Position numbers and translations under genes: made by a program. 54,425 bases of DNA, from assembly GCA_020853845.1 (NCBI GenBank), contig JADYYD010000266.1, positions 1 through 54,425 on the forward strand. Direction: 5' to 3'. Numbering within the stretch: the first letter of the stretch is position 1; each line of letters opens with the position of its first letter. Below the pieces are notes generated by a model that searched no databases, was not told the origin of the DNA, and saw only the letters and a program-made list of their open reading frames with translations. This document shows positions 53,685 to 54,425 of the stretch, in pieces. This stretch comes from Candidatus Melainabacteria bacterium. GTDB taxonomy: Bacteria > Cyanobacteriota > Vampirovibrionia > Obscuribacterales > Obscuribacteraceae.

Positions 53685-54299
53685 TCAAAAAATCAAGGCT
53701 GCCACGAAAATCAGTCCGGACAAAATCGAAAGTTTGTACAGAGCAGGAACAGCAACAGCTAGCGCCAACATCTTTCTATGGCTGAGATTCAAAACCGACT
53801 TGTAGGACGCAAACTCGAGGAAAAGTATCCAGGCGCCAATCGCACAAAAGGTGAGAATGCCGATTAGAGGAACATTGAGCAAACATTTTGCCGGGCTGAC
53901 AAAATAGAAGGGCAGAAACGACCAGCCTGTGACCACGAACGCTGAACCAAGACTGCAATGAGGCGAAGAGAAAACGCGCGCGATCGCATACAGAAGCAGC
54001 GACAGCAACGCCCATGCTTGCAGTGCGATCAATAAACATATTGCCAGACACATTTGGGATGTGGCGCTAAAGTCACCGCCGGCAGAACCGAACAAAGCGA
54101 TCAGGCTGCTGCTGAAGACCGTGAACCCGGCCATAAGAAGAGCTGCGCCATTGGATTTATACTGGGCATTGTCGGCCAGCACCGCCATTGTTTGTTGGGG
54201 AGCGACCAGCACGCCATAGAAAACATCAGCCCACTGCTGAACACCGGAATTGCTGCCGGCGGTGTTTTTCAATTCTATTTCGCTGCTTGCGTCGCTCAT
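53685..54299 (-). CDS. Yip1-family membrane protein
   Basis: Encodes 204 residues. QQWADVFYGVLVAPQQTMAVLAD is the characteristic cytoplasmic start of Yip1-like proteins (parts QQWADVFYGVL and VAPQQTMAVL), followed by five hydrophobic segments (about 50-75, 80-110, 125-145, 150-165, 175-200). The role is unknown. It starts 13 bases after the truncated gene and 14 bases before miaA, so the three form a leftward unit. Confidence 0.85.
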   Translation of the reverse strand: MSDASSEIELKNTAGSNSGVQQWADVFYGVLVAPQQTMAVLADNAQYKSNGAALLMAGFTVFSSSLIALFGSAGGDFSATSQMCLAICLLIALQAWALLSLLLYAIARVFSSPHCSLGSAFVVTGWSFLPFYFVSPAKCLLNVPLIGILTFCAIGAWILFLEFASYKSVLNLSHRKMLALAVAVPALYKLSILSGLIFVAALIF

Positions 54300-54312
54300 C
54301 TTCTCTTGCCTG

Positions 54313-54425
54313 CTATTGCATCATCCACAAAGGCTGCTTATAGAGCTTATTCATCAGATAATCGGAAACAATCTCATCAGCGGAAAATCCCGCATTGATC
54401 CCATTGATCCCACTGGTTCCATTGA
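54313..54425 (-). CDS. C-terminal fragment of a gene cut by the window edge
   Basis: An open leftward frame runs from the right edge to a TAG at 54313-54315 and ends SADEIVSDYLMNKLYKQPLWMMQ (parts SADEIVSDYLMN and KLYKQPLWMMQ). It precedes the Yip1-family gene by 13 bases. The product cannot be identified from about 36 residues. Near the edge GGGATCAAT is repeated in frame (Gly-Ile-Asn). Confidence 0.55.
   Translation of the reverse strand, partial: NGTSGINGINAGFSADEIVSDYLMNKLYKQPLWMMQ

Overview
This 54.4 kb window looks like a bacterial chromosome segment. No insertion sequence, prophage, CRISPR array or plasmid gene was seen. The gene set suggests a non-photosynthetic relative of Cyanobacteria (Melainabacteria/Vampirovibrionia, possibly the Obscuribacterales). 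The hints are a cyanobacterial-style YlqD protein, system II cytochrome c maturation (ResB/CcsA), several Hanks-type Ser/Thr kinases with C-terminal membrane anchors, a DUF4388-type multidomain protein, VIT/VWA and Yip1 proteins, many short secreted proteins of no known family, and frequent GTG/TTG starts. The placement is inference from gene content, not from a phylogeny.

Layout. Positions 1-6.5 kb hold a small Cys-containing peptide gene that resembles a RiPP precursor, a MerR-type regulator with a VIT/VWA protein, two secreted proteins and a response regulator/Hpt protein. At 6.5-12.9 kb are an amine oxidase and a leftward operon: M24 peptidase, Lys-rich membrane protein, a PrsW-like multi-pass domain fused to a Ser/Thr kinase, and a membrane-anchored protein. 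At 13.0-16.1 kb is a complete pqqABCDE operon; the 23-residue PqqA is annotated here. At 17.3-21.7 kb is a respiratory/cofactor operon (polyprenyl diphosphate synthase, siroheme-synthase-like protein, ResB, CcsA), followed by the primary sigma factor and YlqD. At 23.8-28.4 kb a predicted pseudokinase converges on an intact kinase that is probably cotranscribed with a glutamate-semialdehyde dehydrogenase. At 28.6-32.4 kb are thyA-folA, a possible papain-like protein, a c-type cytochrome and aat.

Positions 32.4-36.2 kb carry ethanolamine ammonia-lyase: eutB rightward, eutC and eutA leftward, with no microcompartment genes. Then come a secreted protein, a cyclophilin, an adenosine deaminase relative, an 0.87 kb AT-rich gene-free stretch, and a histone H1-like Lys/Ala repeat protein.

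The most interesting locus is 42.0-45.4 kb: two small signal-peptide-bearing proteins with Cys motifs, a DUF692 enzyme (multinuclear non-heme iron-dependent oxidase, MNIO), its DUF2063 partner and a YceI-family protein. One small protein ends in seven perfectly spaced Cys heptads (C-K-G-K-E-G/S-S). This is the architecture of bufferin/HvfA-type copper-related RiPP systems, but the core repeat differs from the EGKCG-type core I know. The leader of the heptad gene contains a hairpin whose 3' arm is equally complementary to the Shine-Dalgarno region, which suggests a translational switch.

The rest is tlyA, tRNA-Ser(UGA), a SpoIID/LytB protein, a TPR lipoprotein, a large multidomain DUF4388-like protein, two small unknown genes, miaA, a Yip1-family protein and a gene cut by the right edge.
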